Below are positions 1-14,000 of a DNA stretch of 64,000 nucleotides, piece by piece. The notes below the pieces were generated by a model. That model saw only the letters and a program-made list of their open reading frames with translations, ran no database searches and was not told where the DNA came from. Every line of letters starts with the position of its first letter. The first letter of the stretch is position 1. This stretch comes from Spirodela intermedia (Eukaryota > Streptophyta > Magnoliopsida > Alismatales > Araceae): the NCBI GenBank assembly GCA_902729315.2, contig LR746272.1, positions 11,650,327 to 11,714,326 on the forward strand, given 5' to 3'. The position numbers and the translations under genes were made by a program.

Positions 1-1192
1 TATGCCCTCCCAAGAGGCCATTTCATTTATCCCGAAATCCTACTTTGTAGATGTTTAAATGTACACAATGATGATTACTTTTAACCATTTTTGTGATCAT
101 GATCACCATATTCAAAAAACCAAAAGATGATGTCAGATGTAAAGCATCACAATGATAGAAAATGGAAAGTGGGGTGGACCACCTGGTGACCCAACCCAAG
201 GCTGCCTCCATACAGGGTTGAGCTGAATGAGTTTTAGTGGCACTGAGTAGGGTTTGGGCTAGAAGGTGGTGGTAGTCCACATCCTATTTTAACTTTATCA
301 AGCTAATCCATCCAGACAACGGGTTTGCACAATAAACCCAACTTATCAATATTTCAAAATAAAATTTTCATATCTATCAAGATTATGAGACAACGAAGAA
401 AAGGCCGACCTGATTGCTTGAATTGCGAGCAGCAATGCAGTGCAAGTAGTCCTTATGTCCCTTAAAGATCCCTTTCAATTTGCCTGTCTCCTAAAATAAC
501 CACAGAAAGGCTGTCCTTAAAATAGCAAAGAAGAAAGAATAACAACGGATAAAACAACTGGATTCAGGAATTAAGGATTATAAATATCTTCAATTTTATA
601 TTACGAAAAATACACACCACATCCCAACAGTAAGCATGTGCGTCACCGGCAGCAGAAAAAATGGATCCTTCCTACAGAGAACAACAAAATGTTTAGATAC
701 AAAAGAGGAAAATAGATTCCTCTACAAGGCATATTTAATATCTTCAATTATAGTTCATAGAATGTCTTCTCCAGAGTTGGTGTGAGCTAATTTTTCCAAG
801 GCAGAACGTACATTGCATCATAAATTCCTCTCTAGGTCGGAATAACAAAATATACCCGTGAAAGAGGATGAGGACGTTTACATAAGCATCACTTTGAAAG
901 CTACCAAAAACAAAATATTCCAAGGACCACATCTACTGTTTGTACTTAATGTCCATCAGTAACATGAAAAACGACGTCACATAGCACATGCACACCGTGT
1001 TCGCATGCTTTCAGACTAAAAGGCTTCAACATATACTTGAAGCTTTCTTCCCCTTGAGTTTGAAACCAAAGGGATCTGAAATGGCTCAAGAGAAGCATCT
1101 GAAATGGCTCAGATAGGAATTACGCATGTCATACCACAAGTAGATCATTAATTCAGTCTCATCGATAAACTGATGAATCAGAATCCACTAAC
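1..1192 (-). other. intron of THO6 running off the left edge
   Basis: The THO6 gene is open on the left. The last exon I can place ends at 1193 with a good donor, and the next expected exon (the WD repeat that starts with a GSVF-AAGD-type segment) is not found on the minus strand of this stretch. I therefore read it as part of one large intron. It is AT-rich. The short open frames here show no family resemblance and no splice logic. Confidence 0.6.
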
Positions 1193-4100
1193 CTGTATAT
1201 TCGTGGCAATGGCATTGTTCTCAGGAACTGGAGATAAAGCATCCCACGGACCCCTGTACAAAATAAAAGTATTAAGCGTAAATTCAGGAGCTAGATATGC
1301 AGCGTTTATATTGCTATGCAGTCTAACATTATGAGATATGAAGCACCAAAAGTCAACAGAAATAAGTAATACGGAGGCAACGAAAAGCCTAGTTTCAAAG
1401 GTGGAGATATGATGAATATGCACATCAGAGATGCATAACCCATGCTTTGTGCTATTTTACACTAATTGACAAACATATATAAGTAGGAACTCTTCATCCG
1501 AGCTATTTTTCTCCAAAAAACTTGAAATAAAAAAAGGATAATGGCTGATGATCAGGTTCTTCCAAAGACACCTCATGTTCCTACCACTGTGACATCTGCT
1601 ACCAATAACTATGATATATCTACAATGAAGCATGGCTTGATAGCACGTGTAGACATTGTTTTCGGAAAATGGAAAGTCTATCAGAACCAGTTCCATTATT
1701 CGCTAGGGACAACGAGCCAGAGAGATGGGCTTTTCACTGTATATGGACATGAAAGACCTTTGATATAGTTCGCACAAGAAAATTTGAATGTCAGGATGCT
1801 ATATGAGATTTAAACATCAGGAAAATGATATTGGACGCATAGTGATTAAATGAGAATGATTTGCTAGTAAGAATATGTTTATCAAACTACAAGGGCAGCC
1901 AAATAAGCATGCACGCATTTAAGCATCCGTAAAAGAACTTAAATGGGAGTAAGGCTCTATGCTGACTATTCACCTGTGTTGAGGGTTAACCAAATCAAGT
2001 ACCGGATTCAAAGCCCCACCTGATGTGTATGGAAGAACAAAAAACGTATAAGAGCTAATTTAAATTCAGTTATTTTAGCAACATGATTCTAAGGGCTCGG
2101 TCAAGACGGTGACAAAAGATATATATGTCAGATGAACTTTGCTGAGACCAGAAAAAAAGGGGCATCTAAATATTTTACACTGATCTGTGTCCATAAAGCA
2201 TATGAGCTATTCTGAAAGTCAGACAACCAACTGATTTCAGCCAGCGTTCATTACAGCCAATAGAATACTTTTCATTAAAACAACTGACAAACAAAAGTTT
2301 AACAGCATTCTCCAAGCCGAATGCTAGTCAACTTTCATTATGGATACATAATCCCTCTTCCACCTCACTAAACCCCTAAAACCGTAGTCATTTATCTAAA
2401 CAGTATGATGAATGGATTATCATACGAACTCAGAATTTCTCTCGACAAATCTTACATTAAAGAAAGAAAAATCTAGAAAAGGTCACCGTAGAAAATACTG
2501 TCTGGAACAATATCAGTGTTAAAACTGATGTGGGCATCAAGAGGACTTTTTCCTTTGAATGATATCGTTGTTTTCAGGAAATAATTCAGGTACAAACTAC
2601 TAATAGAGGTGAGACATATCCTAATGACAAAAAAAATCTAAATAAGGAGAGTGGATTTCTGGTCAACTCAGGTCGGCTCTCATTGGCTTTGCGTTCTAGA
2701 GCACCAGATAAACCTTAATTCACAGGCAAGGGGTTGTTGGTGAACTCTCTCAAGAGGGAAAGAGTGTCTCCTAAAAGACCCACATGATTTAGAATAGAAA
2801 CGTGAAGTGATTAATGAGTACAGACTATTCCCATTTGAAGCACCTATAAAACATACCTGAGGTCAAGACCTCCTTCCATCTCCATCCACGAATCCGCCCA
2901 TCATCACCACAGCTGCAAAGCTTAAAAAAAAACGTCAGTTAATTTATCTTCATGTATATGCTCCAAAGTGAACAAAGGCAATCCACAGCAGATTCAGACA
3001 GAGCACATGATCCAGAAACATGAAAGTTTCCAGATAATTCCCAGAATCAAGTTAACAGAAGTCATCAGCATCATTCAAGAAGCATCAATCAAGTATTTAC
3101 AGCTTGTCTTCACTACCAGTGTTAAAGCTTCACCAATATTTAACGTTTTTATCACAGCATGCTATACTGGCCATGCTGAAAATAGGACTTAATAACGAAG
3201 TACAGCAGTTACCCTAGAGATTCAAACAATCCCAAATAAATTATATTTACACTAGAAAGATATCCCGACGAATTATGGACGTGAAAATGAAAAGAATGAT
3301 AAAAACATGTAAAAAAGAAAATATATGGTGTCAATGACTTAGTTCAAAGTCCAATTCTACATCATTATCGAAGCTGTGGTAAAATATTATGATGGTTATA
3401 TAATTTTATCAACCTGATTTTCCACTGATATATGAGGGTTTCCATCTGGAATATGGCAAAATAATTGATTACTAATTCGTAAGTATTTGGCACACATTTA
3501 GAAGCCAAAAAAAACATGGTGCAATCTCAACTGTACTCGGAATGAGCTTCAAATATTAACATTGGTCAGCTCAATATGGCTTCAGTTTGGGATAAAAGTT
3601 ACGTGCAAGTACAGCTGTGGATCTGAGAGAGAGAGAAGTGATTCGTTTGATCACATTTATAAAAAGGGAAGCAGGCATCGAAGGGAAGAAAAGAGGAAAG
3701 CTGAGAACCAAGACGGTGATTGGGTCTTTAAATTGAAGGAGAGAATGTTGAATTACAGGTTCATTTTATAGGAGAGCATTGTGGTGAATGCCAAACAAAA
3801 TGGAAAGTAGTCTGGGGCCTTTCTGCAACAACAGCAAATCATCCGAGGAAATGTTATCGATGCCAGCATCAATAAAATTCAGCAACAGTTAGTCTCTTAG
3901 CTTACCAACAGGCGACTGTCAGCTGCAGTAGGCTAGGAGGAATAGTATGGAATTGAGAACTAAAATTTCCATAGCAGGTGTCTCCCAGAGAGTTCAATGT
4001 GTGACAAGTGTGCCTTCAGCCACAGGGTAGCAACAATGTGCTGACAGTCAAAGGTAAGTTAGTCAGCCCTTACAGATCTGCATAAAACTGGTAGTTATTG

Positions 4101-6920
4101 ATTCCATCGACAGTAGGCTCCTAAAAGAGTGACACGGAATTGACTACCATTGATGTTGGTAAGGGCTACTTCTATATTCTCAAACATCTCATGGGACGAA
4201 TTCTCACCTAAGGAGAGTATTCAAACTTTCGAAGAATTGCATGCAAGAATCAGTCAGCATGGGAGAGAGATTCGTGATGGAAGAAGCAACATGAGAGGAA
4301 AAGAGGAGAGAAATGGCATAGGCAGTAGAGCCCTTAAACTGTCACCACTCTAAGAAATATGCCATCGTAATTATAGATGTAATTGTGTCAGATTCGGCAT
4401 TGATCCAGGTACATTTGATGATTCTGTTGATAAAAACATTTTCTTCTTTTGAATGTGGACAGTACCCCGTATTCATAACAAAATTATACCCATAACTAGA
4501 ATGATGAATGATCTAAGATAATTTGATACTAAACAGTTCAGTCTTATATTCATGATTTTGGCACATTGTATTATTCCAATGAGTGGCATTTTAAATAAAT
4601 TCCGACACATATCAAGGTCATTATCAAGTAGCACATTTATCGATACTGTCACTGGTTTAAGATGATATGGGGCACCATCGTAAGGAATAAAGAAGCAGAT
4701 TTGGGAAATAATGCTAAAACTGTAAAGATCACTAACAATTTCTCAGCTTGCTGATTTAGTTATTAACAGAAACAACCCCATTTCTTACTGTGTCCACATT
4801 CTTCATTTATAAAATATATGTAATAAAATAGTTCCAGATTCTCATCACATCATAGTTGAATCTCCAGAAAGAAGAAACGTCATTAATGCCAAGAAACTAA
4901 TGATTCATCGAGTATAATAAGACTAAAGAAATGTGGAAGACCAGCAACTAATGTCTTTGGGTAGTCTATTGTGTTATATGTTCAGGTTGTCACCAATGTA
5001 TCCACTGCACATAAGCCGTAAATCAAAACTAAGATATACATCATTTATACATCTGAAAATAATTTTCAAAACCGAAAACCTGTATGTAAAACTAACTGCA
5101 CGTAAACCTGTATCAGGCAATACAAGCCTTCTAGAAGCGTTTATCTCTAAAACTGAAAATAACTCATGCGTATTCCATATTTCATGAAAAAGTGAATCGG
5201 AGACTCGGAAGATTTTAAATCGATGGTATCAATTAGAATAACTAACGAAATGGCCCAATCACTCAAAAAGAAGTGTCCCTAATAGTATCCATTAAAAACG
5301 AATGATAAACACCCAAAACTTAAGACTGTGATCAGCGGGCACAAAATAGTACAAATTATAAACAAACCTCAATAGCATAGCATCCTCCCCATCACCATAG
5401 AACTTGACATCATATGCAGGACCCGTGTGTGCTTGATTCAGGCGTAATGGTTGAGCCAATAGGAACTCAGAAGATGAACTTCACATGAAAACTATGTGAG
5501 AAGCTTGAAATTGAAGTGATTATAAGCGGTCGTGACAAAAGACCACAAGAAAGTAGACCAAGACTAGAGGTACTCACTCGTGATCCTTGACATTTCGAGA
5601 AAGTGCTTGCTGAAAAGTAGAAAAAATGAAATAAAGTCAATGATTATTATAACGTGACAGTTGCTATGTCGTCAAATCAGGCAGCCAAACAAGTAAATGA
5701 TTACTAGATCCAGCATTGCCACAGTTGTGCCATAAATAGTTTTGACGAGGAAGGTTCAATGAAAATCATATTATAAATGAATAAGCAGGAATCATAGGCA
5801 GAAGATGATGCTGATGGATATTGTATGTTCAAAAGAAAGTTCAAAAGAATTTCATTGAACCTCATGTAATTGGCCTAAAAGAATTTGAAAATATAGACCA
5901 AAATTCCTAAATTTCAATAACATAAAACTAGAGATGACAATCACTTTAGAATACTAAATAGGAAATTGGAAACATAATAGTTTGAGAAAACGAGATTTAG
6001 ATCTGGATATTTTACTTCGTGAAATTCTCAGATGGGAGTTTCAAGGATAAAAATAGCTGTGAAGTGGGAATGCAAGAGAATAACATGGACAAGAAGAAAT
6101 AATTTTCCAGCGGCCAAGTTGGTGAGTTGACAATCTCTACTGAAAAAACTTTGATGGATAACATGCAATAATTATTATTGATTGGACAATTAATTCGTCA
6201 GCTGGCATCAATTTTCTCAGAAAAATTGCCCTAACATGTTGAACTGACCAATATCCCCTTGCTTCCATGTTCCAGGAAGCTCTATTATTTTCCGTTTCAT
6301 TTCTTTCTCATTTCTGTTTTATCATTTATTCTATTTACCGCTACACTTTTCACTTTTGTAAACATAAATCGTGCTTAACGTCCCAAATATTTGGTACTCT
6401 TTCTTGTTGAAACCTTGCAAGCGTCCCTACAAATAATTTGACGGGACACTTGCAAAGTATCCCATTTTTGGCACACAATTTACATCTAAATCTGCAAGGG
6501 GAATGAGACGATTGAAAACATCAGCGTGCGTGAATATATTGCAAAAAAACGAAGGAAAGGGGAGTCGTAACAGTTTCTTTCACTGGGATCTTCTCAGCTA
6601 CATATCAAACAGCTCATTTACTTTACCGAAACAGGCAATAGAAAACTATGAGAACAAGTGCAAGAAAAGGACGAAGAGAGAGAGAGAGCGCTCACGCGAG
6701 GAAACGAAGAGGCGGAAGCTGAGGCGACGCAAGAGGGGATGGAGTATGGGGAGACAGAGCCGTCACTGGAGGCGACGACGATGACATCCGGCTTTCCGGT
6801 CGCGGGAGGAGAGAAGGCAGTCCTGAAGATGGTTTTGGCGCGCAGTTCCCTCTCCTGGAGAACGCTGTTCCTGTATCCCTCTTCGTCCCAGTCCCGCACA
6901 TCGCCGGTTGCTTTACCCAT
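1193..6920 (-). CDS. THO6: THO complex subunit 6 / DWA1-like WD40 protein, 3' part missing
   Basis: THO6 is a WD40-repeat subunit of the nuclear THO/TREX complex, which couples transcription to mRNA export. The Arabidopsis protein is also known as DWA1, a DDB1-CUL4 substrate receptor acting in ABA signalling. The minus-strand exons are 6696-6920, 5578-5609, 5368-5478, 2857-2912, 1974-2019 and 1193-1253. All junctions are GT-AG and the phases close, giving the first 177 codons. The N-terminus MGKATGDVRDWDEEGYR and the segments VVASSDGSVSPYS, GPAYDVKFYGDGEDA, CGDDGRIRGWRWKE and LVNPQHRGPWDALSPVPE follow the Arabidopsis protein in order. The ATG at 6918-6920 is the only one that gives the conserved start. 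Plant THO6 proteins are about 370 residues, so roughly half the protein, including later WD repeats, lies beyond position 1. Introns 3 (about 2.5 kb) and 2 are long. The family call is secure; the exact acceptor of exon 3 is a best choice. Confidence 0.9.
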
Positions 6921-7309
6921 CTGCGAACCACCGTCGGTCTACCGAGCCCAGCGCAGGAATCCAGAAGAGGGATGGATTTCGGGAAGAAGAAGATTGATGG
7001 CCCCGAATTGACTAGATCCCTTCGTCAAACTACGAAAACGGCCGCGATTGAGCCTTCCCCCATGAGCGCGTCCCCCCTTTCCCCTCGTGTTCTTGGCCAA
7101 ACCTTGCCATCTTCCCCATCTGAGCCTCAGCTACTCCGCCGCCAGGTTCCCCTTCGATTTACAGAGACGGGACCTCGTGGAGTGATGCGCCCACAAAAGG
7201 ACCTCTTTCAAGCGACCGTTGCAGAAAATGACGGTTCTTATTAAAAACACACCCGTATTTAGATAAATTTCATTTATACCCAAGCTTTCAGAGACATCCA
7301 TCTTCTTCT
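6921..7309. other. tandem spacer: THO6 promoter and EEIG1-like 3' flank
   Basis: This 389 bp gap separates two genes on the same (minus) strand, so it must hold the 3' UTR of the EEIG1-like gene and the promoter and 5' UTR of THO6. The plus-strand frames here are shadows. I see no clear TATA box. Confidence 0.5.
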
Positions 7310-9476
7310 TCAGGAGATGCTGCTGTTCATGGCGCCCGTCTTCTCCGACGGCTTCACCCGATGAAACTCGATCTGCAGTCTCTGGTGGAGAGAGCTTGTG
7401 GAAGCAGGGGGCCCATCGCGCCGCTTCTCTTCGGCCTCCAGTTCCTCCCTCAACGGGATGGCAACGAGGAACCTGTTGATGAACTCTCTGCAGCAGCTCT
7501 TCCCGCTGCAGATGAGCTCCCCCTCGTCTCCTTCCTTCTCCGGCAGCCCCCTCATGAAGGACCCCTCGTCGAACTTCAGAACGTAGGCCTTGTCGCAGCC
7601 TTCGGAGAGCCGCTCCCCTAGAGTGTCTATGACGTAGAAGGCCTCAGCCTCCGCCTTCAGCAGGAAGAAGTGGTCGTTCCAGCTCACGATGTAGACCTTC
7701 GCGGCAGCGGCGCCGCCCTCCTCGGCGGCGGCGGCGATCTCGCTCCATATGTCATCGAAGGACATGGCCCCACGGAGGGACTCGAAGCTCTCCGGGAGGA
7801 AGAACCCCACGAAGGAGTTCTCTGGCGAGACGGCGACCGGCCTCAGGTTCGCCTCCATGACCGTCTCGAGGTCGAAGTGCTTGTCGGAGAAGCGGCTGGC
7901 GTAGGGCTCGGCTTCGCAGAGTTTCCGCCACTCGGAGGAGCCTTCTCTGATCAAGGCGTCAAACTGGGCCTGCGTCGGCGGGTTCATCTGGTTCGACTGC
8001 AACTTGTCGGCGATCACGACAGCGAGGACTGCGCAGGCGCTCTCGCCGCCGGCGCTGTCGTCGCGCTGGTCGATGGAGGCGAAGAAGGTGCCGGTGCTTA
8101 GCTTCGTCTTCCCCTCTCTGCTAATCAGCTCCTTCTCTTCCCATCCCTGTGGAAGAAAAGTTCTTGGATGAATGAATTTTTGCCATGATCGGACTCTTAA
8201 GATGGAATTGGATGAACATCCGGAGCTGTGAGGGAACCTTTCCGTCGGGGGATGATGACGAGCAGGTGATCGGGAATTGAGAAGCTCCGATTCCTCCTCC
8301 CTTTCCTTCCCCTCCGTCGCTGGTCTTCCTCCTCTTCTTCCTCCATGAAAGGAGCCCACGTCTCGGAGGCGGCTCCGACTGTTTCTCCGAACTCCTTCCC
8401 TCGCTGGAAGTAGAGCCCGTCTGTTCTCCGGCGCCTGCCGTCGTCGACGGAGACTGCGCCGGCATCTGAATCTCGCCGGAAGCTTCCGAATCCAATGTGT
8501 AGGACTTCTCTGCTGTGCTCTCATCTCGCGCCGCCGCCACCGCCGACGACGACGACGACAACGACAATGAGGTTTCAGGGATATCTCGGACGGAGATGAT
8601 CTCAACGGAGCTGATGGCGACCTGCGTTCGTCAACGACAGAAAATCTCATACTCCGTCCTCCACCGCTGAATCTCTGTCAATGTAGGACATAATAGAAGG
8701 CGTTCTCACGGAGATTCTGGCGTCGCAGCAGCCGGCGAGTGAGGCGACTGGAAGCTCCCTAAGGGTCTGGGACCGATCAGACGATCCATTCGCTGCTTCC
8801 GCCCGCAGTTTGGAAACCATGTCCCTCAAGTTCAGCCTGGCCATCCCAATCTCTTCGAGCTTGTCGTCTCCTTTCGCCTGCGCGCTCGATTGAATGAATT
8901 CGTCGGAATCGAACCAGAACAGAAATTCTTCCTCCGATTCAATGTTCTACGCATGCAGGCCGACATAAATCAAACGCAAAAAAAAGCTTGAATAGCTGAG
9001 ATAATTACTTGCAGGAAAATAGAGAGATTTTTTTTTTTCCGACTGTTGATCGTCTGTCCTTGAGTTCGACGGAGATGAATTGAGAAAGGGGAGGGAGGAC
9101 TTACGCATAGATGGATCGAGACATCCCAGTCGCTTAGGGTTTCTTCCCTCTCCGTCTCCGAGAAGCCGCAGACATGGTCGAAGGTCGCGCCATCGCCATC
9201 CTTCCATTCTGCCGTTCCAGCGCGGACCACCATATCCACCGAAGCAGACCTCGTCGGCTTCCTCCTACCCTTCAGGGAGGACAACCCCCTACTCCGGGGA
9301 GGCCCCTTCCATCTGATCTCCACCCAAACCACTCGCGGAGCATCTCCGTCTCCGGTGGGCACCGACGGCGCCGCCGCCGTGAAGAGGCCGTCGATTCTCC
9401 TCACATCCATCTTCACGCGGTATTTCCTTCTCTTCCCCTCCGAAGCTGCTCCAGCCCACGGCGACCATCTCATCAT
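7310..9476 (-). CDS. EEIG1/EHBP1 N-terminal (NT-C2) domain protein
   Basis: The minus-strand exons are 9105-9476, 8710-8946, 8238-8621 and 7310-8146, all phase 0, giving 609 residues. The start MMRWSPW at 9474-9476 matches the MMRWxPW start of plant NT-C2 proteins (Arabidopsis At2g25460 and At3g11760 type). Residues about 10-60 carry the C2-like YRVKMDVRRIDGLF...VWVEIRWKGP strand pattern. Exon 3 holds a basic low-complexity linker with SWRKKRRK. The last exon carries the conserved C-terminal module: GWEEKELISREG, FFASIDQRDDS, GESACAVLAVVIAD, KHFDLETV, VYIVSWNDHFF, YVIDTLGERLSEGC and LHQRLQIEFHRV. Skipping the 88 bp intron at 8622-8709 is essential, because reading through gives a stop. The NT-C2 domain is thought to mediate membrane or cytoskeleton contacts. 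The plant function is unknown to me. Confidence 0.88.
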
Positions 9477-10967
9477 CTTCTTCTTCCCCACACCAAGCCT
9501 CCCCTCTCTCCGGCGCCGGCAAGAAACAATTCGCCCTCCTCCTCTAGCCAGCTGCAACAATCCTCGGAGAATGCTCCAACTCCTCCGTCTTTAATCCCCT
9601 GGTTGCGCTTCTTCTCCTGCTCCGGCGAGGACCTCCCCGGAGGCGGAAGGAAGAGGTGGCCGTGAAGGTACGCGACTTGCAGGGGAGAAGAAGCGGAGAC
9701 AGCCCAAGCTTTTCCGGACAGCTCAGCCGCGAGGCCCTCCTGATAAATAAATTAAAATTTTAAAAAATGACGAATCCCCGCGTTGGCCCTCCGATGCTGG
9801 GGCCCACATTGCGGGGGTGGGACGCCGATCCGTTGACTTGACCGGCTTCATCTAATCTCTACCAATGAGATCCGACCACGTGTAGAACAAGCGCCGCAGA
9901 ATCCCACCACAGGGGAATATCCACTCGGGTATGTCTTAAAAGGAACACCACTTTTGGAGTAAAAATCCGGCATCGCAGGTTTCCCATAATAAATTCCTCA
10001 TAAGTTATTTTCATTCAATTATTTTCCCATTCAGTAAATTAGGAAAATTATCTCGATAGACATCTTGCTCGAATAAATGAAAGAAAAATTCAGATATCCC
10101 CTTGTTATTACATGGAATCCAATAAAACCCATTAAAAAGTGTAATTATTATAATCGCCTAAGTCAGAGCCTAATCTTGCACCCTCAACCGCCGTATTATT
10201 CAATAGATAATTTTTTATAAAACCCATAGTATCCGAAGATAATGATAAAAAAGGGGATGAAACATAGTTTCCAAAAATGCAGCTGCCACTATTACGCACG
10301 TGACTGCGGCTAAGTCTCCGATCACGGGGCCGCGCACGAGTGGAAAAGGCATAGGGGCGGAAGCAGCGCGGGGGAGGGGGGGGTTTGAGAATAACCCTTT
10401 TTGGAAGGTTGTAACGGAATCTTTGTAGACACGGTCAGCTTGTCCGTACTCCTGTTCCAACCGAGGGCCACGTCATCGGCGGCGGAGGAGGAGGAGGGCC
10501 GTGATTTGCCGTCAGCCGCCGCGCCACCGGAGCGGTCTCTCTCGTCCATTCCGATCGGGACGGCGTAGCAAGGGAGAACACAGGGGTCGCAGATCAGTGA
10601 TGGGGGGGCCACCGGCGACGGGTCCGTGGGGAGGACTGAGGGGAGAAATGGCCGAAGGAGGTGACGACAGCTAGACGTCACAGGTGGCCGTTTTCCATGG
10701 CTTCCGCCTTCCCTTGGCTTCACCTTCTTTATCAAAGATCCCATGCTATTTCCAAACGCGTATCATCCAAGGCTTTCGCAGGGGGGAGTGGCGGTTTGTC
10801 CCGCCACCAGACCTCCGGCGAGAGGACGGCGGCGTCCTCGAGAGGCAGTGGAAGCAGGAAGAGTGGGTGGTCGCATCGGGGCTCTCCCCGCTGGAGCTCT
10901 CGACGTGCGTCATCTGAGTAAACAGGAGCAGGAGGTGGAGACACGGTGGAACCTGCTCTCCTCCCTT

Positions 10968-10973
10968 TATAAA
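10968..10973 (+). promoter_or_regulatory. TATA box of DGAT1
   Basis: TATAAA lies 94 bp upstream of the DGAT1 ATG, followed by a CT tract (11004-11035) that would fall in the 5' UTR. Spacing and strand fit a core promoter. Confidence 0.6.
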
Positions 10974-11001
10974 TTGTTTTTCCTCCTCTCTTGTACCGCG
11001 T

Positions 11002-11003
<2 letters not shown>

Positions 11004-11035
<32 letters not shown>
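11004..11035 (+). repeat. (CT)n microsatellite in DGAT1 leader
   Basis: A nearly pure CT dinucleotide tract of about 16 units sits between the TATA box and the ATG of DGAT1. Such pyrimidine tracts are common in plant leaders and can be bound by GAGA-binding BPC proteins on the other strand. Confidence 0.85.
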
Positions 11036-11039
<4 letters not shown>

Positions 11040-11061
11040 CGAGCGGACTGGTCAAGTTTCG

Positions 11062-14000
11062 ATGGCGATTTCGGACCCTCAAGAAGTCCCCGGGGAGAAG
11101 CACGAGGCGCCGCATGCCGCCGACCTTCAGTCCTCGCTCCGCCGCAGGCTGGCCGCCGCCGTGGTCTCGGCTTCATCTTCCGTGGCTGATTCTTCGTCAA
11201 AGGCATACGTGCGGGAGGCCGAGACTTCGAGCGCGTGTTCCGGGGACGAATCATGTACTGAAACGAGTGCCGAGGGTGTAACAAGGGATCAGATCGCGGA
11301 TGCAGCCAGGGATCGGGAAGACAAGAAGGAGAGCTCTCTGGCTGCGCACAGCGGTAATTATGCCGAAAGAGCAGGGGATCAAGAGGACGAGGAGAGGGAA
11401 AGCGGAGGGGAAGTCCACATGAGATACATGTACCCTACATCAGCTCCAGCTCACCGGAGAGTGAAGGAGAGCCCCCTTAGTTCTGATGCCATATTTAGGC
11501 AGGTTAGTATATAACTGCTTCTTGAGCATGGCAAGTCGTTGATCCCTATTATCTCTGATCGGCTCCTGAGCTCTGGCCTTCTGACCAAATGATTCTTTTC
11601 GCACAGATTTACGTGTAGTTTTTTATTCTATTTTTTTGTTCTGTTGCTACACTGCTGGAGTCTATTTTCTTTCCTTTTTCTTTACGATTCAAAGGACACT
11701 TTCTACATGTCATCAATTATTATCTATCTGAATTCTGTTAATCCTCGAAATGATGCTCATAAGAACTTGATCAATGGGATTCGCGGAGAACATCGCGCCA
11801 CCATACGAGCATGGTATATATGATAAATATTAGATCCAAACTGAGAAGTGATTCCGTCCTCCGTATACGGCTCCGTATAGGTTGCACCCCCTTCCTGTGG
11901 AAGAAAGAGTTGCGAGTATCTCCCATTGATTGCTTGCCACTGAAGAATCGATGTTTATTCCATGTGATGGAGGACAGAATTTCTTGCTTACTTAGAAATC
12001 GTGTAGCATGTGGGATTTTAGAGAGTGATAAAGGGAGAAGCGGACACTACTAGACAGAGAAAGGAATAGAAAAAAGTAGAAAAAATGCAAGGTTTCAGTA
12101 CCGAAACGTCCTGTGGCGCAAGAGACTGTAGAAGGTAGAAGGGTAATGTATTACAAATGATGGGGAGAGGTCTATAATTGGAGATCTATAAAAAGACGAG
12201 GAACATGGAAGACTCAAGAGACTGGGTTTTTCTTGGGGCTTACGGGAGGATCTGTTATACTCGAGTCAAAAATTTGATATCAACTGCATGGTTCTATGCA
12301 GTGTCGTTTCAGGAATTATCACTCTGCAATATTTTTTATGAGCACTTTCTTCCTGCTGTCATTTTGGCATTAGATCTAGGATAAGACTAACTCAAGGATA
12401 CATATCGTTCATTCACATATTCTATTTAATAGCCCCTGTGTGTGCTCTGTGACTTATTTTTCATATGGATTTCTGGCAGAGCCATGCGGGCTTGTTCAAC
12501 CTTTGCATTGTAGTACTTGTTGCAGTGAACAGCAGGCTTATTATTGAGAACATAATGAAGGTTTGCCTTTTCTTCTTTCATTTATTTTGACTAAAACTAT
12601 TTTTTAACTCTCCTTTCATGTTTTGATTTATATCATAAACCTTCTTTCATTCCTGTTTGCAGTATGGTTTGTTAATTAGATCTGGATTTTGGTTCAGTTC
12701 GAGATCATTAAGTGACTGGCCACTTCTTATGTGTTGGTGAGGTTTCTTGAACATTTACCTGTTTTCATCTTAAGCTTACCTCTGACCAAAAGGCTGTATT
12801 CATACTTTATCCCCTTGTAAACTTCAGTTTCACATTTCCATTGTTCCCTCTGGGTTCTTTTTTCGTGGAAAAGTTGGCGTGGAACAAGTGCATTTCTAAA
12901 CCTGTAAGTACGTTCATCATATAACCGCCAACAATCGTCTCCTGTGATTTAATACAGTCGAGCTTGTTTCTGTATCTAATATCTCTTTGGAAGCCACCTG
13001 CATAATCTTTACATGCGTGGCTATAGTAATTAATGTATTTTTCCGATCATTGTATTTATTGATATTCTTCTAAATATCAGACGGTGTTCCCAGACTAGCT
13101 GCTGAACTCGTGCAATTTCTCTAGTCGGTGTTCCCAGGCTATTCTTCTATCAGTGATTCTTGGTAATCCTTTAGTTGCGAAGGAAGTATTCTTGGTAAGT
13201 TGGTTGCCTACTACTTCAGCTGCTATGTACTGCAACTCGACCCAGTCTGGTAGAGTAGCCTTAGATCGACGCGGATGAGTCTGTCATAGGTGGTAAAATA
13301 CTTGCGGATTCTAGAATAAAACTATTTCAATTGACCCCCTGCCCAGAACAGCAACAATGGTGAATCATTCCTAATTAGTTTAGCATTTTGATGGTCAAAT
13401 GGGCATTTGGTTCAACAATTCCATTTATAAGGAGTAATAGGGGAGCCATTACTTCTTATAAATGGATTGGAGTCAGAAATCGCTTAAGCCAAACACGCAA
13501 GGAAACCAATAAATTAGGTCTATTCAGGCGACCAAAAAATAGTCTTTCATTGTAGCCTTCAATTGTTGAGAAATTGGTCAATGTCTGAGGAAGGATTGAC
13601 GTGACAGGGTGAAAGGAACTAAGCAAAGTTTGAATTTATTAATGCTGATTGAGGTTGGCGAGCCTGAATCTTCGATGGGACCAATTTGTCCATTACCCGT
13701 ACTGTACCCTTCAATGGATCATTTCTCTTTCGTTCTTTTAGCACTTTACCCATAGATCGAGAATCACAATCATGACAGAAAAACTGTGAACACCTGGATT
13801 CTAGTTCCTGTGGCTTCCAGGAGTCTCACGAAGAGCGAAAGTGAAATGGATAAGCACTTTTTGCTCAGTATCTTTTTCTCTATTTTTTTTTCCTATCTCT
13901 TATGCTTAATTTCTATTTTGACTCTTCATTACGGCTGACAATGGTTACCTCACATCTCTGGTAGTTGGTGATCTCACTCCATGTACTCATCACTACGGCT

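Larger units (their letters stand above)
9477..11061. other. divergent intergenic region between EEIG1-like gene and DGAT1
   Basis: This 1.6 kb region serves two divergent genes. It holds a G-box CACGTG at 9877-9882, an AT-rich middle (about 9960-10260), a GC-rich stretch (10300-10950) and then the DGAT1 core promoter. Several open frames of 80-150 codons overlap on both strands in the GC-rich part. None resembles a known family, and I leave them out. Confidence 0.5.

Noticed and set aside
8121-8650. Reading the EEIG1-like last exon upstream as one 446-codon ORF
   Set aside because: The family peptide changes frame at about 8146-8238, and a clean intron with phase 0 on both sides restores the conserved SWRKKRR to GWEEKEL order.
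8622-8709. A 31-base micro-intron at GTATGAG (about 8650) instead of the 88-base intron
   Set aside because: Too short for plant splicing; the GTGAGA donor at 8709 gives a normal-sized intron and keeps the frame.
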